Positions 55,358-63,920 of a stretch of DNA of 64,000 nt are shown one piece after another. Numbering within the stretch: position 1 is the first letter of the stretch; every line of letters begins with the position of its first letter. The translations under genes and the position numbers were made by a program. Source of the DNA: Pseudonocardia kunmingensis (GTDB taxonomy: Bacteria > Actinomycetota > Actinomycetes > Mycobacteriales > Pseudonocardiaceae); assembly GCF_006716445.1 (NCBI RefSeq), contig NZ_VFPA01000001.1:2914001-2978000 (forward strand). Direction: 5' to 3'. The notes under the pieces are model-generated. The model was given only the letters and a program-made list of their open reading frames with translations, had not been told where the DNA came from and searched no databases.

Positions 55358-55666
55358 ATGCCGTACATGGCGGTGCCCGAGGAGATACGCACGCGGTTGT
55401 CGCGGTGGTGCGCCGGCCGCATCCCCGAATCCGAGCGCGCGCAACGTCAGATCGCCTACACCATCCAGGGCGACGAGGTCACGATCCTGGAGCGCCGACC
55501 TCCCGCGTACCCGGAGCTCGGGTCGGCCTGGTCGGCCACGCCGATGGCCCGACTGCGCCGCCGCGAGAGCGGGTGGCTGCTCGACCGGCCCGTCGGCCCC
55601 GGCGAGTGGCAGCACGACGCCGACGGCAGCGACCCCATCGAGCTGCTGGACCGCGTGACGGTCTGA
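55358..55666 (+). CDS. DUF3024 protein
   Basis: The roughly 102-residue protein starts MPYMAVPEEIRTRLSRWCAG. The region RIPESERAQRQIAYTIQGDE, VTILERRPPAYPELGSAWSA and ARLRRRESGWLLDRPVGPG is typical of DUF3024, of unknown function. ATG 55358 is preferred to GTG 55337 on composition; a third start at 55367 is possible. Confidence 0.75.
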   Translation: MPYMAVPEEIRTRLSRWCAGRIPESERAQRQIAYTIQGDEVTILERRPPAYPELGSAWSATPMARLRRRESGWLLDRPVGPGEWQHDADGSDPIELLDRVTV

Positions 55667-55687
55667 GCGCGGAAGCGGGATTCGCAT

Positions 55688-55736
55688 GACGAACGGCACT
55701 TTCGTCGGCTAGGTACCGACGAAAGTGCCGTTCGTC
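55688..55736. repeat. palindromic repeat family B (CGAACGGCAC), intergenic copy
   Basis: GACGAACGGCACTTTCGTCG G (55688-55708) pairs perfectly over 21 bp with 55716-55736 around CTAGGTA. It lies between convergent stops and is the closest relative of the in-gene copy at 31635-31687. Confidence 0.75.
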
Positions 55737-55783
55737 CGGCTGGGAGAGCCCACCTCCGGAGCACCCGTGGGCCGGCTGTGGTG

Positions 55784-57661
55784 CTAGGCGCCGGCCTGGC
55801 CCACCGGAGCGGCCGAGCGCGGCGGGCTGCCGTTGAACGGCAGCACCCGGCCACGCGTCGCCCGGCCACGGATCACCAGCGCCGATGCGCGCTGGAGCAC
55901 GTCGACCATGCTCGGCGGGTCGTCGCGCTCGTCGCCGGGGCCCACCACGGCGACCAGCCGGGGCGCGACGGCCGCGAGCAGCAGCCGCTCGACGCCGAGC
56001 CCGCGCGCGCCCAGCACGAGCACGATGTCGGCGCTGTCGGGCGCGGGGAGCGCGGAGAGCAGCGGCGCCACCGGCACGAACGAGGCGAGACCCAGCGCCG
56101 TGGGATCGCGCTCGGCCAGCGCCGACCAGGCCTCCGCGAGGCGCGGGGCGCCGTTCCGCAGGCGTTCCAGCAGCTCCGCGCACTGCGTCTCGTCGCGCAC
56201 CTCGCGGCGCGCGGCGCCGAGTGCCTCGACCGCGGCCGCGTAGCCCTCGGCGTCCCGGTCGCGGAGCGCGGTGACGGCCTGCTCCAGCTCGGGAGCCGTC
56301 GCCGGCACCGGGCTGCGCTGGGCCAGCGCATCGGCCAGCGCGTCGAGCCTGCGTGCGGCGGCGACGGCCGAGCCGTGGTCGGCGTACTCGATGATCGCGA
56401 GCGCGATCTCCTCGGCGGTCTCCAGGTCGGGGACCGCCAGCGGGGAGTCGGGCGCGAGGAACAGGACGTCGTGGCGCAGCGCCCCCACCGAACGCGCGGC
56501 GGCGGCGACCTTGGCCAGGCCGTCGGAGACCTCGGCCAGCTCGTCCGCGTCGCGCGGCACGGGGACGCCGAGCTCCGCGCACGCGGCGTCGACCTGCGCC
56601 TGGCGGTCCACGAGCTCGAGGTACTCGAGCACGCGGTCGACGTCGGCCTCTGTCTCCGGGTGCCGGTCGCCGACCCGCACCTTCTCGAGCACCGGCTGCA
56701 CCTCGCGCTGCGCCGCGGAGCGGAAGTACGCGCGCGTCCGGCCGCCGCCGGCGAGGAACTCCCGGTAGCGCAGGAGCACCGCCACGGTGTCGGGCGGGGG
56801 AGCCGCGGAGAACGACACCGGCGGGTCCGACCGCGTGCGGTCGAGCGCTGCGCTCACCCGCGAGGTGTCCTCGACCAGCTGGTCGAACTCCGCGCGGCGG
56901 CGGCCGTAGATCAGCTCCGACAGCAGCCGCCAGGTCCACTCGCTCCCGGCGTGCCCCGGCATCGACCCGAGCGAGCGGTGCACGCACCGGGCGACGGACG
57001 TGACGGCGGCGCGGCGGCCCTCGTCGAGGTCGGCGAGCAACGTGGGCACCATCCACGCGCCGGTGTCCTCGCCGGTGTGCCTGGCCACCTCGGCGCACAG
57101 CGCCGCAACGTCGGCCGGGTCGGGCAGCGCGTTCTCCGGGGGCAGCTCCTGGGCGCCGCGCGCCCTGCGCTCGGGCGTGGAGGTGGCGAGGAGCCTGCGC
57201 AGCTCGCGCAGCTCGGCGGGGGTGAGCGTCGGCAGGTGCGGGAGCGCCCGGTCGGCCGCCTCCGGCGGGAGGGCCGCGCGGACGGCCGCGACCTCGGCGG
57301 GCGTGGCACCCGTGACGATCACCCGTCGTCCGTCGGCGAGCAGCGCGGCGACGGCGGCCGCGGCCGCGGCGGTGTCGAAGTCCTCGAGGACCACGAGCGC
57401 GTTGTCGCGCATCGCGGCGACGACGGAGGCCGGGTCCTCGGCCGGGCGCCGCGGCGGGGGCGGGAGCTCGGCGACGGACGCGGCGAGGGCCTCGGCGAGA
57501 CGGCGCAGCCCGGGCGGCGACGCGCCCGCCGCGATCGCGCGCCGGATCTGCGTCTGCGCGTCCGTGGTGGGCTGGTCCGATCCCGCGGCCGCGAGGCGGT
57601 CGACGAAGACGGCGAGGTCGGCGTCGTCCTCGCCGTCCTGGTCCGGTCCGACTTCGAGCAC
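55784..57661 (-). CDS. 625-residue protein of unknown function, helicase-like fragments
   Basis: The protein begins (GTG 57661, preceded by a strong GGAGGTGA) VLEVGPDQDGEDDADLAVFV. It is Ala/Arg/Glu-rich and helical. Segments such as ALVVLEDFDTAAAAAAVAAL, RVIVTGATPAEVAAVRAALP and DIVLVLGARGLGVERLLLAA look like Rossmann-type strands of an inactivated superfamily-1 helicase-like fold, but no Walker A is visible. The excellent ribosome site and coding pattern show it is real. Function is unknown. It is co-oriented with the DUF3311 gene and pckG upstream. Confidence 0.75.
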   Translation of the reverse strand: MLEVGPDQDGEDDADLAVFVDRLAAAGSDQPTTDAQTQIRRAIAAGASPPGLRRLAEALAASVAELPPPPRRPAEDPASVVAAMRDNALVVLEDFDTAAAAAAVAALLADGRRVIVTGATPAEVAAVRAALPPEAADRALPHLPTLTPAELRELRRLLATSTPERRARGAQELPPENALPDPADVAALCAEVARHTGEDTGAWMVPTLLADLDEGRRAAVTSVARCVHRSLGSMPGHAGSEWTWRLLSELIYGRRRAEFDQLVEDTSRVSAALDRTRSDPPVSFSAAPPPDTVAVLLRYREFLAGGGRTRAYFRSAAQREVQPVLEKVRVGDRHPETEADVDRVLEYLELVDRQAQVDAACAELGVPVPRDADELAEVSDGLAKVAAAARSVGALRHDVLFLAPDSPLAVPDLETAEEIALAIIEYADHGSAVAAARRLDALADALAQRSPVPATAPELEQAVTALRDRDAEGYAAAVEALGAARREVRDETQCAELLERLRNGAPRLAEAWSALAERDPTALGLASFVPVAPLLSALPAPDSADIVLVLGARGLGVERLLLAAVAPRLVAVVGPGDERDDPPSMVDVLQRASALVIRGRATRGRVLPFNGSPPRSAAPVGQAGA

Positions 57662-57924
57662 TGGGTCACCTCCGCTGCCACCGCCGTCCGACGATGGTCA
57701 CCCTTCGTATCGTGGGCGCCGATCGAATGTTGCACGCGAAGCCCGGGCGCGGACAGCCGTTGCCGGCCACCGAGCGGCGTCCGGCGCTCCCGATCGGGGC
57801 GAGCGGGCCTCGGACGAGTGCCGCGGGGCCGTAAACGGTTACGACGCGTGGACGATGCGGCATCGCTCGACGAACGGTCGTCTCGAAGCGGTGAGCGGTC
57901 GCCGCTTGTGATCACCCTCAGTGA
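57662..57924. other. 263-bp region upstream of the 625-residue gene
   Basis: Apart from the GGAGGTGA ribosome site just before GTG 57661 I see no gene or clear signal. Base composition is slightly less GC-rich near 57830-57920. Confidence 0.4.
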
Positions 57925-58107
57925 TCAACGGGTGCGGAGGTACACCACTGCGAGGCAGCCCGCGGTCACCGGGATCCAGGCGAACTGGCTCCAGTAGAAG
58001 AACGGCATGCCGAACAGCCGTGGCTCCACCACGTTGAACCACGGCGTGACGAGGGCGAGGAACGGGACCAGCAGCAACAGGTGCCACGCGCGAGCCCGCT
58101 CGACCAC
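57925..58107 (-). CDS. DUF3311 small membrane protein
   Basis: The 60-residue protein starts (GTG) VERARAWHLLLLVPFLALVT, with two membrane helices and the DUF3311 pattern PWFNVVEPRLFGMPFFYWSQ, followed by FAWIPVTAGCLAVVYLRTR. DUF3311 proteins usually sit beside a sodium:solute symporter and may be its small subunit; none is beside it here. Confidence 0.82.
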   Translation of the reverse strand: MVERARAWHLLLLVPFLALVTPWFNVVEPRLFGMPFFYWSQFAWIPVTAGCLAVVYLRTR

Positions 58108-58128
58108 GCGCCGATCGTAAGGCCGAGT

Positions 58129-58189
58129 GCACCTTGGAGCCGTACTGCTGTTCTGCGGCCCGCGAAACAGCAGTACGGCTCCAAGGTGC
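58129..58189. repeat. palindromic repeat family A, copy 2
   Basis: A 24-bp perfect stem pairs 58129-58152 (GCACCTTGGAGCCGTACTGC...) with 58166-58189 around 13 nt. It lies 20 bp beyond the pckG stop and upstream of the DUF3311 gene, and is probably the pckG terminator. Confidence 0.75.
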
Positions 58190-58208
58190 TCAGGGGTGCT
58201 CTAAGCCC

Positions 58209-60032
58209 TTACGCGCCCAGGCGGAGCTTCAACGCCTCCAGCTCGTCGCGCATCGACGTGGGCAGGCGGTCGCCGATCTTGGCGAACCACTCCTCGATGA
58301 GCGGGATCTCCGCCTTCCACTCCTCGATGTCCACCTCGAGGGCCGCCTCGATGTCCGCACGCGGCGCGTCGAGCCCGTCCAGGTCGAGCTCGTCGGCGGT
58401 CGGGACGTAGCCGATGGCGGTCTCGGTGGCCGCCGCCGTGCCCTCGATCCGCTCGACGGCCCACTTGAGGACGCGCGAGTTCTCGCCGAAGCCCGGCCAC
58501 AGGAAGCGCCCGTCCTCGCCGCGGCGGAACCAGTTGACGTAGAAGATCTTCGGCAGCTTGTCGGCGTCGGCACCCTTGCCGACGTTCACCCAGTGCTGGA
58601 AGTACTCGCCGGCGTTGTAGCCCAGGAACGGCAGCATCGCCATGGGGTCGCGGCGCACCTGGCCGAGCCCGCCCGCAGCGGCCGCGGTCTTCTCGCTGGA
58701 CATCGTGGCGCCCATGAACGTGCCGTGCTGCCAGTCCCGCGACTCCGTGACCAGCGGGACCGTCGTCTTGCGCCGGCCGCCGAAGAGGATGGCCGAGATC
58801 GGCACGCCCTTCGGGTCGTCCCACTCCGGCGCCACGACCGGGCACTGCGCGATCGGGGTGGTGTAGCGGGAGTTGGGGTGGGCGGCGGGCTTGTCCGAGT
58901 CCGGCGTCCAGTCCTCGCCGAGCCACGACGTCAGATGCTGCGGGTCGCCCTCGAGCCCCTCCCACCAGACGTCGCCGTCATCGGTGAGTGCGACGTTGGT
59001 GAACAGCGAGTTCCCCTTCTCGATGGTGCGCATCGCGTTGGGGTTGGTCTTCCAGTTCGTGCCGGGGGCCACGCCGAAGAAGCCGAACTCCGGGTTCACC
59101 GCGTAGAGCCGGCCGTCCTCGCCGAAGCGCATCCACGCGATGTCGTCACCGATGGTCTCGGCGCGCCAGCCCGGCACCGTGGGCTGCAGCATCGCGAGGT
59201 TCGTCTTGCCGCACGCGGACGGGAAGGCCGCGGCCACGTAGTAGGCCTTCTCCTCCGGCGAGATCAGCTTGAGGATCAGCATGTGCTCGGCCAGCCAGCC
59301 CTCGTCGTGGGCGATCGCCGAGGCGATCCGCAGCGCGTAGCACTTCTTGCCCAGCAGGGCGTTGCCGCCGTAGCCGGAGCCGAAGCTCCAGATCTCCCGG
59401 GTCTCGGGGAAGTGGCTGATGTACTTCGTGTCGTTGCACGGCCAGGGCACGTCCTGCTGGCCGGGCTGGAGCGGCGCGCCGACCGAGTGCAGGCACTTGA
59501 CGAAGGAGTCGCCGCGGTCGGCGAAGAGCGGCAGCACAGCCGCACCCATCCGGGTCATGATCTTCATGGAGGTGACGACGTACTCGGAGTCGGTGATCTC
59601 GACGCCGAGCATCGGGGGATCCGCGTCGGCCGGGCCCATGCAGAACGGGATCACGTACATGGTGCGCCCGCGCATGCACCCGCGGTACAGCTCCTTCATC
59701 GTGTTCTTCATCTCGGCCGGATCGACCCAGTTGTTGGTCGGCCCCGCGCCGACCTCCTCGGCCGTGCAGATGAAGGTGCGCTCCTCCACGCGGGCGACGT
59801 CATCGGGGTCCGAGGCGGCCCAGAATGAATTCGGTTTCTTCGCCTCGTTCAGCTTGACGAACGTGCCCGCCTCGACGAGCTGCGCCGTCATCCGGTCCCA
59901 CTCCTCGTCGGACCCGTCGCACCACACCACCCGGTCGGGCGTGGTGAGCTCCGCGACTTCGCGCACCCAGGACACCAGCCGAGCGTTGGTCGTGGGCGCT
60001 CCGTCGATCCCCGACACGGTCATCGCAGTCAT
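58209..60032 (-). CDS. pckG: phosphoenolpyruvate carboxykinase (GTP)
   Basis: The 607-residue protein shows the GTP-dependent PEPCK hallmarks: [40 protein letters not shown], the kinase loop [16 protein letters not shown] at about residues 268-283, and [20 protein letters not shown]. It catalyses oxaloacetate plus GTP to PEP, CO2 and GDP, the first committed step of gluconeogenesis. ATG 60032 is chosen for GAGGACGAT upstream and the normal N-terminus. A GGAAGCGCTTTCC near-palindrome is 182 bp upstream. Confidence 0.95.
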   Translation of the reverse strand: MTAMTVSGIDGAPTTNARLVSWVREVAELTTPDRVVWCDGSDEEWDRMTAQLVEAGTFVKLNEAKKPNSFWAASDPDDVARVEERTFICTAEEVGAGPTNNWVDPAEMKNTMKELYRGCMRGRTMYVIPFCMGPADADPPMLGVEITDSEYVVTSMKIMTRMGAAVLPLFADRGDSFVKCLHSVGAPLQPGQQDVPWPCNDTKYISHFPETREIWSFGSGYGGNALLGKKCYALRIASAIAHDEGWLAEHMLILKLISPEEKAYYVAAAFPSACGKTNLAMLQPTVPGWRAETIGDDIAWMRFGEDGRLYAVNPEFGFFGVAPGTNWKTNPNAMRTIEKGNSLFTNVALTDDGDVWWEGLEGDPQHLTSWLGEDWTPDSDKPAAHPNSRYTTPIAQCPVVAPEWDDPKGVPISAILFGGRRKTTVPLVTESRDWQHGTFMGATMSSEKTAAAAGGLGQVRRDPMAMLPFLGYNAGEYFQHWVNVGKGADADKLPKIFYVNWFRRGEDGRFLWPGFGENSRVLKWAVERIEGTAAATETAIGYVPTADELDLDGLDAPRADIEAALEVDIEEWKAEIPLIEEWFAKIGDRLPTSMRDELEALKLRLGA

Positions 60033-60387
60033 ATCGTCCTCGCTCCTCGCCGGCTTCCCGGCCCCCGGAAATGCTGCGCGCACCCGCCCGAATCGGAACG
60101 GGTGTGCTGGTGAGAGATGGGACCCGACGGTACCTGCGGATGCGGGATTCCCCCACCGCTGGCCGATGTCGACTCACTCACAGGACCGATCAGGTAATCG
60201 ATTCAGATGAATAGGAAGCGCTTTCCGTCGATTGCGGTCCGTGACGCACTCCGGGTGGGGGTAGCGGAGCCCCCGGGCGGGTACTCCCCCTCGGCACCCG
60301 TGCCCGTCGCGGGTGCAGCACACCGTGGACCGGACAGCCCGGGGCGCGTAGGGTTTTGAACACGTTCAAAACCGGGGGAGGGGCTCC
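60033..60387. promoter_or_regulatory. 355-bp intergenic region between pckG and membrane-protein gene
   Basis: It contains GGAAGCGCTTTCC (60214-60226), a LacI/catabolite-like near-palindrome on the pckG side. On the other side is the 9-bp-arm palindrome GTTTTGAAC/GTTCAAAAC (60353-60372). No gene is visible. It probably carries both promoters. Confidence 0.5.
60353..60372. promoter_or_regulatory. TetR-type operator GTTTTGAAC-AC-GTTCAAAAC
   Basis: Perfect 9-bp arms separated by AC lie 15 bp before the membrane-protein ATG. The adjacent TetR gene is the likely regulator of this two-gene operon, including itself. Confidence 0.7.
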
Positions 60388-60855
60388 ATGGAAGCCGAGA
60401 TGACCCAGTACGTCGTGCTGCTGGCGGTGTCGATCGGCCTGACGTTCCTGGTGGGCCAGCTCCTCATCCGGGCGGGCGAGCCGTTCCTGCAGGAGGTGTT
60501 CCAGGACCGCAAGGTCACCCGCTCGGTCAACCTGCTGCTCTCGGTGCTGTTCCACCTGATCACGCTCGGCGTCCTGGCCATCATCTCGGTGAGCTCCGTG
60601 TCCGGCGACAACGCGCTGCAGACGTTCGTCGTCAAGCTGGGCGTCGTGCTGCTGACGCTCGGGGTCGCGTACGGCATCTCGATGCTGGTCCTGATCCGGG
60701 TGCGCGAGCGCCGCCGCGCCGCCCAGATCTCCGAGAACGTCCAGGAGCGCCTCGCCGAGCGCGGCATCAGCACCGGGCCTTCGCAGTCCACGCCGCCCGC
60801 GGTGGCGCCGCCCCCCGGCCGACCGCAGCGGGGCAGCGAGCCCGGGCCGCAGTAA
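60388..60855 (+). CDS. two-helix-plus membrane protein, unknown
   Basis: The 155-residue protein starts MEAEMTQYVVLLAVSIGLTF. Three hydrophobic segments (YVVLLAVSIGLTFLVG; NLLLSVLFHLITLGVLAIIS; KLGVVLLTLGVAYGISMLVL) are followed by a charged RVRERRRAAQISENVQERLA and a proline tail. I recognise no family. A TetR gene 7 bp downstream and an operator upstream suggest inducible expression. Confidence 0.65.
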   Translation: MEAEMTQYVVLLAVSIGLTFLVGQLLIRAGEPFLQEVFQDRKVTRSVNLLLSVLFHLITLGVLAIISVSSVSGDNALQTFVVKLGVVLLTLGVAYGISMLVLIRVRERRRAAQISENVQERLAERGISTGPSQSTPPAVAPPPGRPQRGSEPGPQ

Positions 60856-60862
60856 CGACGGC

Positions 60863-61561
60863 GTGACGGCGGCGCAAGGACATCGGCACCGTGGCATCGG
60901 CACCGTGACCTCGGCTCGGGGGAAGACCCGCGAGGCGATCGTCAGCGCCGCGCTGGAGCTGTTCCGGGAGCACGGGTTCGAGGGCACCACGATGCGCGCG
61001 GTCGCCGACCGCGCCGGTGTCTCCGTCGGCAACGCCTACTACTACTTCTCCTCGAAGGACGAGCTGGTCCAGGGCTTCTACGACCAGCTCGTCGCGGAGC
61101 ACCGGGCGCTCGCGCTACCCGAGCTGGACGGACGGCGGGACCTGGCCGACCGGCTCGGCACCGCTCTGCGCGCCTGGCTCACCGTCGCCGAGCCGTACCG
61201 GGAGTTCGCCGGCCGCTTCTTCGCGGTGGCCGCGCAGCCGGGAAACCCGCTCTCGCCGTTCAGCGCCGAGGCCGGTCCGGCCCGCGGCGCCGCGGTGGAC
61301 CTCTACCGCGAGGTGCTCGCCGGGTCCCGCACCCCGGTCGACCCGGATCTCGCGCGCGAGCTGCCCGAGCTGCTGTGGCTCTACCACCTCGGCGTCGTCC
61401 TGTTCTGGGTGCACGACACCTCGCCCGGAGCGGCTCGCACCGAGCTGCTCGTGGACCGCACGGCCCCGATGCTCGCCCGGCTGGTGCGGCTCTCGAAGCT
61501 GCCGGTGCTGCGCCCGCTGAGCCACCAAGCGGTCACACTCCTCCAAGAGCTGCGCGCCTGA
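60863..61561 (+). CDS. TetR-family regulator of the membrane-protein operon
   Basis: The TetR HTH is REAIVSAALELFREHGFEGT, TMRAVADRAGVSVGNAYYYF, with an effector domain beginning SSKDELVQGFYDQLVAEHRA. The start is ambiguous: GTG 60863, 60891 or 60905. The last two lie in a tandem CATCGGCACCGTG duplication (60881-60893, 60895-60907). Starting at 60905 gives the usual short N-terminus. Confidence 0.85.
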   Translation: MTAAQGHRHRGIGTVTSARGKTREAIVSAALELFREHGFEGTTMRAVADRAGVSVGNAYYYFSSKDELVQGFYDQLVAEHRALALPELDGRRDLADRLGTALRAWLTVAEPYREFAGRFFAVAAQPGNPLSPFSAEAGPARGAAVDLYREVLAGSRTPVDPDLARELPELLWLYHLGVVLFWVHDTSPGAARTELLVDRTAPMLARLVRLSKLPVLRPLSHQAVTLLQELRA

Positions 61562-61570
61562 GCCCAACAC

Positions 61571-61635
61571 CCGCACCTTGGAGCCGTACTGCTCTATTTC
61601 GGCGCTCTGAGCAGCAGTATGGCTCCAAGGTGCGG
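61571..61635. repeat. palindromic repeat family A, copy 3
   Basis: CCGCACCTTGGAGCCGTACT GCT (61571-61593) pairs with 61613-61635 over 23 bp with one mismatch and a 19-nt loop. It lies between convergent stops of the TetR and MFS genes. Confidence 0.75.
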
Positions 61636-61648
61636 GGTGGAGAGGCGG

Positions 61649-63190
61649 TCAGGGGTGCGTGCTGCGTAGGCCTGCCACCACCGCCAGGGCGACCAGGACC
61701 AGCGTCGCCGCGCCCACCCAGGCTGTCGTTCCGACCGCGCCCGTGAAGGCCGTGCGGGCCGAATCCAGCAGTTCCGCCGCCGGCGCGCCGGTCAGGCGCT
61801 GCGCGGTGTCGACGGCGCCGCCGAGCGTCTCGCGGGCATCGGTGGCGTAGGCCGGTCCGACGCTGCGCGGCACCTCCACGGCGCCGCGGTACGCGGCCGA
61901 CAGCACGCTGCCGAGCACGGCCGTGCCGAGCACCGCGCCGATCTCGTATGCCGTCTCGGACACCGCGGACGCCGAGCCTGCCCGGTCGGCCGGGGCGGCG
62001 GCGAGGATGGCGTCGTTCGTGATCGTCTCCGACAACCCGATCCCGGCTCCGACCAGCACCGTCGCGACCATCAGCACGGCGACGTCGGACCCGGCGCCCA
62101 GGAGGGTGCAGAGCAGGTACCCGGACGCGGCGAACAGCAGGCCCGCCGGCACGAGCACCCGCAGCGGGAACCGCCTGCCCAGCTGCGCGGCGGCCAGCCC
62201 GGCGAGCATCGTCACCACGAACCCCGGCACCAGCACGAGCCCGGCGTCCAGCGGCGCGAGGCCCCGCACGAGCACGAGGTGCTGCGCGGAGAAGAACAGC
62301 AGCCCGGTGAGCGCGAACATCGTGCCGGCGTTGGCCAGCGCGGAGAGCCGCAGCACCGGCGAGGCGAACAGCGTCACGTCGAGCAGCGGCTCCTCGCCCG
62401 CGGCGCGCCGGGTACGGGCCCGGCGCACGAACAGCACGCCCGCGGCGACCGCGACGATCAGTGCCAGCACGGCCGACGCCGTCAGGCCGTCGTGCGCGAC
62501 GAGCTTCACGGCCAGCACCGCAGGCGCCATCGTCAGCAACGACAGCAGCACGCCGAGCGGGTCGAACCGGCCCGGGTCCGGCCGGCGGGACTCGGGCAGC
62601 ACCACCGGCACGAGCACGAGCATCACCAGCATCACCGGCACGTTGACCAGGAACACCGAGCCCCACCAGAAGTGCTGGAGCAGCAGCCCGCCCACGATGG
62701 GGCCGAGCGCGGAGCCCGCGGCGAAGCCCGTGGCCCAGATCGCGACGGCGAACCTGCGCTGGTCGCGGTCCCGGAAGAGGGTGCGCAGCAGCGCGAGGGT
62801 GGCCGGCATCAGCATCGCGCCGAAGAAGCCGAGCAGGGCGCGCGCGGCCACGAGGTGCGCGCCGTCGGTGGCGAAGGACGCGGCGAGCGAGACCGCACCG
62901 AAGCCGGCGGTGCCGATCAGCAGCGTGCGGCGGCGGCCGATGCGATCGCCGAGCGTGCCCATGGTGACCAGCAGCCCGGCCAGCACGAGGGGGTAGACGT
63001 CGACCAGCCACAGCAGCTGCGCCGCCGACGGCGAGAGCGCCGCGCTGATCGCCGGCAGCGCGAACCCCAGCACGGTGTTGTCGATCGTGACGAGCAGCGT
63101 CGGCAGGAGCAGCGCGGCGAGCCCGGCCCACTCGCGGCGGCCGGCGCGCGCAGGGGCGGGCGAGGCGGGGTGGCGGGCGGTGACGGTCAC
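61649..63190 (-). CDS. MFS drug exporter (DHA2/EmrB-QacA type)
   Basis: The 513-residue membrane protein (GTG 63190) has about 14 helices. Motif A-like GTLGDRIGRRRTLLIGTAGF and the DHA2 motif near the first helix (LLVTIDNTVLGFALPAISAA) place it with EmrB/QacA transporters. It exports toxic compounds by proton antiport; the substrate is unknown. A divergent TetR and a perfect 22-bp palindrome across the start region indicate TetR repression. Confidence 0.87.
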   Translation of the reverse strand: MTVTARHPASPAPARAGRREWAGLAALLLPTLLVTIDNTVLGFALPAISAALSPSAAQLLWLVDVYPLVLAGLLVTMGTLGDRIGRRRTLLIGTAGFGAVSLAASFATDGAHLVAARALLGFFGAMLMPATLALLRTLFRDRDQRRFAVAIWATGFAAGSALGPIVGGLLLQHFWWGSVFLVNVPVMLVMLVLVPVVLPESRRPDPGRFDPLGVLLSLLTMAPAVLAVKLVAHDGLTASAVLALIVAVAAGVLFVRRARTRRAAGEEPLLDVTLFASPVLRLSALANAGTMFALTGLLFFSAQHLVLVRGLAPLDAGLVLVPGFVVTMLAGLAAAQLGRRFPLRVLVPAGLLFAASGYLLCTLLGAGSDVAVLMVATVLVGAGIGLSETITNDAILAAAPADRAGSASAVSETAYEIGAVLGTAVLGSVLSAAYRGAVEVPRSVGPAYATDARETLGGAVDTAQRLTGAPAAELLDSARTAFTGAVGTTAWVGAATLVLVALAVVAGLRSTHP

Positions 63191-63215
63191 GGGGCACCTC
63201 GGTCGGGAGCGGGAA

Positions 63216-63237
63216 CTGTACCGTCTAGACGGTACAG
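63216..63237. promoter_or_regulatory. perfect 22-bp palindromic TetR operator
   Basis: CTGTACCGTCT is followed directly by its reverse complement. It is placed between the divergent MFS and TetR starts. Confidence 0.85.
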
Positions 63238-63285
63238 ACTCGCAGGTCATTCCTGGTGGTGGCGAGCGCCACCTAGACTCGCCGG

Positions 63286-63840
63286 GTGCCCAACGCCCGT
63301 GACCGCGTGCTCGACGCGTACGAGACGCTGCTGATCGACCACGGCGGCGCGGCCATCACGCTCGACGCCGTCGCCGCCGCGGCCGGGGTCTCGAAGGGCG
63401 GCCTGCTCTACCACTTCGCCTCGAAGGAGGCCCTCGCCACCGGGTTGCTCGACCGGCTGCGCGAGCGCAGCGCCGCCGACGCCGAGGCCATCCGCTCCGC
63501 ACCCGAAGGCGCCGTCGCCTACTACGTGCGAACCTCCGCGCCCGGTGGCGCCACACCCGGCGGCCTCACCCGCACCTACCTCGCCGTGCTCCGGCTCGCC
63601 GACGGCACCGCGGCCGGCCAGGCCGTCCGCGACGCCCTCGCGGTGGTGGACGCCGACGGCTACGCGGCCCTGCGCGACGAGCTGCACGACCCGGTGCTCG
63701 CCTGGCTGGCGCAGCTCGTCGGCGACGGGCTCTACCTGCGCACGCTCACCGGCACCCCGCTGCCGCCCGACCTGGGCGTGGAGGAGCTGCTGGAGCGGAT
63801 GCGCCAGTACGCGCCGCGGCCCACCGACCCGCAGACCTGA
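63286..63840 (+). CDS. TetR-family repressor of the MFS exporter
   Basis: The 184-residue protein (GTG 63286) begins VPNARDRVLDAYETLLIDHG. The HTH is AITLDAVAAAAGVSKGGLLY, HFASKEALATGLLDRLRERS, with a TetR_C-type effector half. It is divergent from the MFS gene, with the 22-bp palindrome between. Confidence 0.87.
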   Translation: MPNARDRVLDAYETLLIDHGGAAITLDAVAAAAGVSKGGLLYHFASKEALATGLLDRLRERSAADAEAIRSAPEGAVAYYVRTSAPGGATPGGLTRTYLAVLRLADGTAAGQAVRDALAVVDADGYAALRDELHDPVLAWLAQLVGDGLYLRTLTGTPLPPDLGVEELLERMRQYAPRPTDPQT

Positions 63841-63846
63841 CGGCAC

Positions 63847-63920
63847 GACGCTCGGACACCGATTCCTGCACTGCCACACCGACTGCAGTCGGTGCGCGAG
63901 CGGCCGAGTCGGTGTGTGAG
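63847..63920. repeat. palindromic intergenic repeat family C, copy 2
   Basis: It contains CACCGACTGCAGTCGGTG (63877-63894) flanked by CGACGCTCGGACACCGATTC and GAGTCGGTGTGTGAGCG, the same plan as 37434-37501. It lies directly after the TetR stop. Confidence 0.65.

Noticed and set aside
60214..60226. GGAAGCGCTTTCC as a definite pckG operator
   Set aside because: It is far (about 180 bp) from the pckG start and imperfect; kept only as a note in the intergenic entry.
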